Part shown: positions 42,917-43,323 of the stretch, in pieces | Layout of the letters: each line of letters opens with the position of its first letter | Position numbering within the stretch: position 1 is the first letter of the stretch | Assembly (NCBI GenBank): GCA_903882285.1 | Contig: CAIRWM010000048.1 | Location: 1 to 43,323, forward strand | Length of the DNA stretch: 43,323 bases | Origin: an uncultured cyanobacterium | GTDB taxonomy: Bacteria; Cyanobacteriota; Cyanobacteriia; PCC-6307; Cyanobiaceae | Direction: 5' to 3' | The notes under the pieces: model-generated | Databases searched by the model: none | What the model saw: the letters and a program-made list of their open reading frames with translations, nothing else | What the model was told of the DNA's origin: nothing | Program-made: the position numbers and the translations under genes

Positions 42917-42970
42917 TCAGGCGGCGTACTCCGCGATCAGCAGACCCTTGCGTTGATGACTATGACTCAC
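42917..42970 (-). CDS. Possible 17-residue peptide with a strong ribosome-binding site
   Basis: On the minus strand AGGAGGAGG is followed by five bases and GTG, then a 17-codon frame, MSHSHQRKGLLIAEYAA, and TGA. The Shine-Dalgarno is much stronger than those of most genes here. The peptide resembles nothing I know. It could be a real micro-protein, a leader peptide regulating the membrane-protein gene downstream (188 bases away), or chance. Coding status is unproven. Confidence 0.35.
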   Translation of the reverse strand: MSHSHQRKGLLIAEYAA

Positions 42971-43127
42971 GGGCACCTCCTCCTGTAGGGGATGAAAACC
43001 AGCCGGCGACGCCTGCGGACACAGCACGAAGCTGTTTCCACGTCACTTCTGGCAGAACCATTCGATCCTAGGCAGAAAGCTGGGCTGCGGTGAGCGGCGT
43101 GATCCGGGCCGCCCTAGCGACAGCCAT
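42971..43127 (-). other. Structured, non-coding tract after the psbD terminator
   Basis: No gene is visible on either strand. Read leftwards it holds GGAAACAGC, five bases, GCTGTGTCC (complement of roughly 43017-43039), a 9-base arm hairpin with one mismatch, and then a weaker CAG..CTG stem followed by TTTT, before the AGGAGGAGG of the mini-ORF. A weak -10 (TAGGAT, complement of 43065-43070) has no matching -35. This could be a 5' leader or small RNA; nothing settles it. Confidence 0.4.
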
Positions 43128-43152
43128 AAAAAAGGCTCCCTTGCGGGAGCCT
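43128..43152 (-). terminator. Rho-independent terminator of psbD
   Basis: On the minus strand AGGCTCCC (complement of 43145-43152) pairs with GGGAGCCT (complement of 43133-43140) across the loop 43141-43144, and six T follow (complement of 43128-43133). It lies 27 bases after the psbD stop. Confidence 0.94.
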
Positions 43153-43179
43153 GGTGAGCTCAAATCCTTGAAACAATGA

Positions 43180-43323
43180 TCAGAGAGCGTTACCGCGGGG
43201 CAGAACCTCTTCAGGGAAGACGAAGTTTTCGTGAGGCTGGTCGGCGGGGGCCATCCAGGCGCGCAGACCCTCATTCAGAAGGATGTTCTTCGTATAGAAC
43301 GTCTCGAATTCGGGATCTTCCGC
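43180..43323 (-). CDS. psbD: Photosystem II D2 protein, C-terminal part (cut by window edge)
   Basis: The last 47 residues are visible, including [33 protein letters not shown] and the ending [12 protein letters not shown], the characteristic D2 C terminus. D2 is one of the two reaction-centre core proteins of photosystem II in the thylakoid membrane. A terminator follows at once and no psbC overlaps the stop, whereas the operon copy of psbD in cyanobacteria usually overlaps psbC. This is therefore probably the second, monocistronic psbD copy. The start and promoter lie outside the window. Confidence 0.97.

Noticed and set aside
43017..43060. Firm call of a Yfr2-type small RNA
   Set aside because: Only the heptamer GGAAACA supports it; that string is partly base-paired here and the expected terminator and promoter are weak. 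Kept only as a question in the findings.
42784..43071. 95-codon + strand frame next to psbD
   Set aside because: It has irregular composition (Arg, Ser, Pro rich), no ribosome-binding site and crosses two hairpins and the mini-ORF region.

Overview
This is a GC-rich stretch of cyanobacterial chromosome, most probably from the Cyanobium / marine-type Synechococcus lineage. The evidence is the gene content: psbU, the 3' end of psbD, petL, ndhO, a CRR7-like NDH factor, a PucC-family carrier, zeta-carotene desaturase, several cyanobacterium-only families (DUF3120, DUF4346, DUF751/Ycf33, the PDZ-radical SAM family TIGR03279) and three SLH-domain iron-uptake porins. The HIP1 octamer GCGATCGC recurs (for example at 6622, 6730, 17009, 24099, 24261, 25208 and 26066), as expected for cyanobacteria. 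psbU argues against Prochlorococcus. I see no mobile element, prophage, tRNA or CRISPR array; this is mainly a housekeeping and photosynthesis region.

Layout. 1-1015: 5' third of a 16S rRNA gene read leftwards, its leader and a good promoter. 1062-7487: leftward five-gene run uppP, PDZ-radical SAM, TolC-like, PucC-like, IMPase-like. 7584-14430: rightward DUF3120, psbU, nadB, rimO and an MFS carrier, interrupted by a leftward VKOR-thioredoxin gene. 14440-14532: a 30-codon petL. 14778-22750: B12-binding radical SAM, DUF4346 plus FemAB-like acyltransferase, a small secreted protein, a RibD-C reductase coupled to a tandem QueD protein, aroK, CRR7, DUF6816 and a glutathione S-transferase. 22827-27102: tightly coupled run Ycf33-like, rbfA, GH3, GT2-TPR, hemD. 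27093-29694: crtQ, SRPBCC protein and lipoprotein. 29888-34330: IscA/SufA, TPR protein, LpxB-related protein, small membrane protein, TIGR01777 epimerase, ndhO and a J-domain protein. 34404-39822: three tandem porins with their terminators. 39977-42728: a GT-C glycosyltransferase converging on an integral membrane protein. 42729-43127: non-coding or cryptic tract with hairpins, a tandem repeat and a 17-codon ORF behind the strongest Shine-Dalgarno I noticed. 43128-43323: psbD 3' end and terminator.

Functional themes. Photosynthetic electron transport and its assembly are spread through the window (psbD, psbU, petL, ndhO, CRR7, PucC, crtQ, hemD). Envelope functions are the second theme (uppP, TolC, porins, GT-C enzyme, LpxB-related protein, GH3). 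Iron links the porins, the IscA-type carrier and four Fe-S or radical-SAM proteins. Genes are packed very tightly: many start/stop overlaps, three TTG starts that overlap the upstream TGA stop, one divergent pair whose start codons overlap in a single CATG, and several convergent pairs with overlapping 3' ends.

No wholly new system is evident. The items most worth following are the structured tract with mini-ORF beside psbD, the asymmetric tandem QueD protein, the porin cluster with its shared N-terminal tract and interlocked terminator/promoter, the orphan B12 radical SAM enzyme, and the repeated TTGA coupling. All function assignments come from reading motifs by eye; no database search was run.
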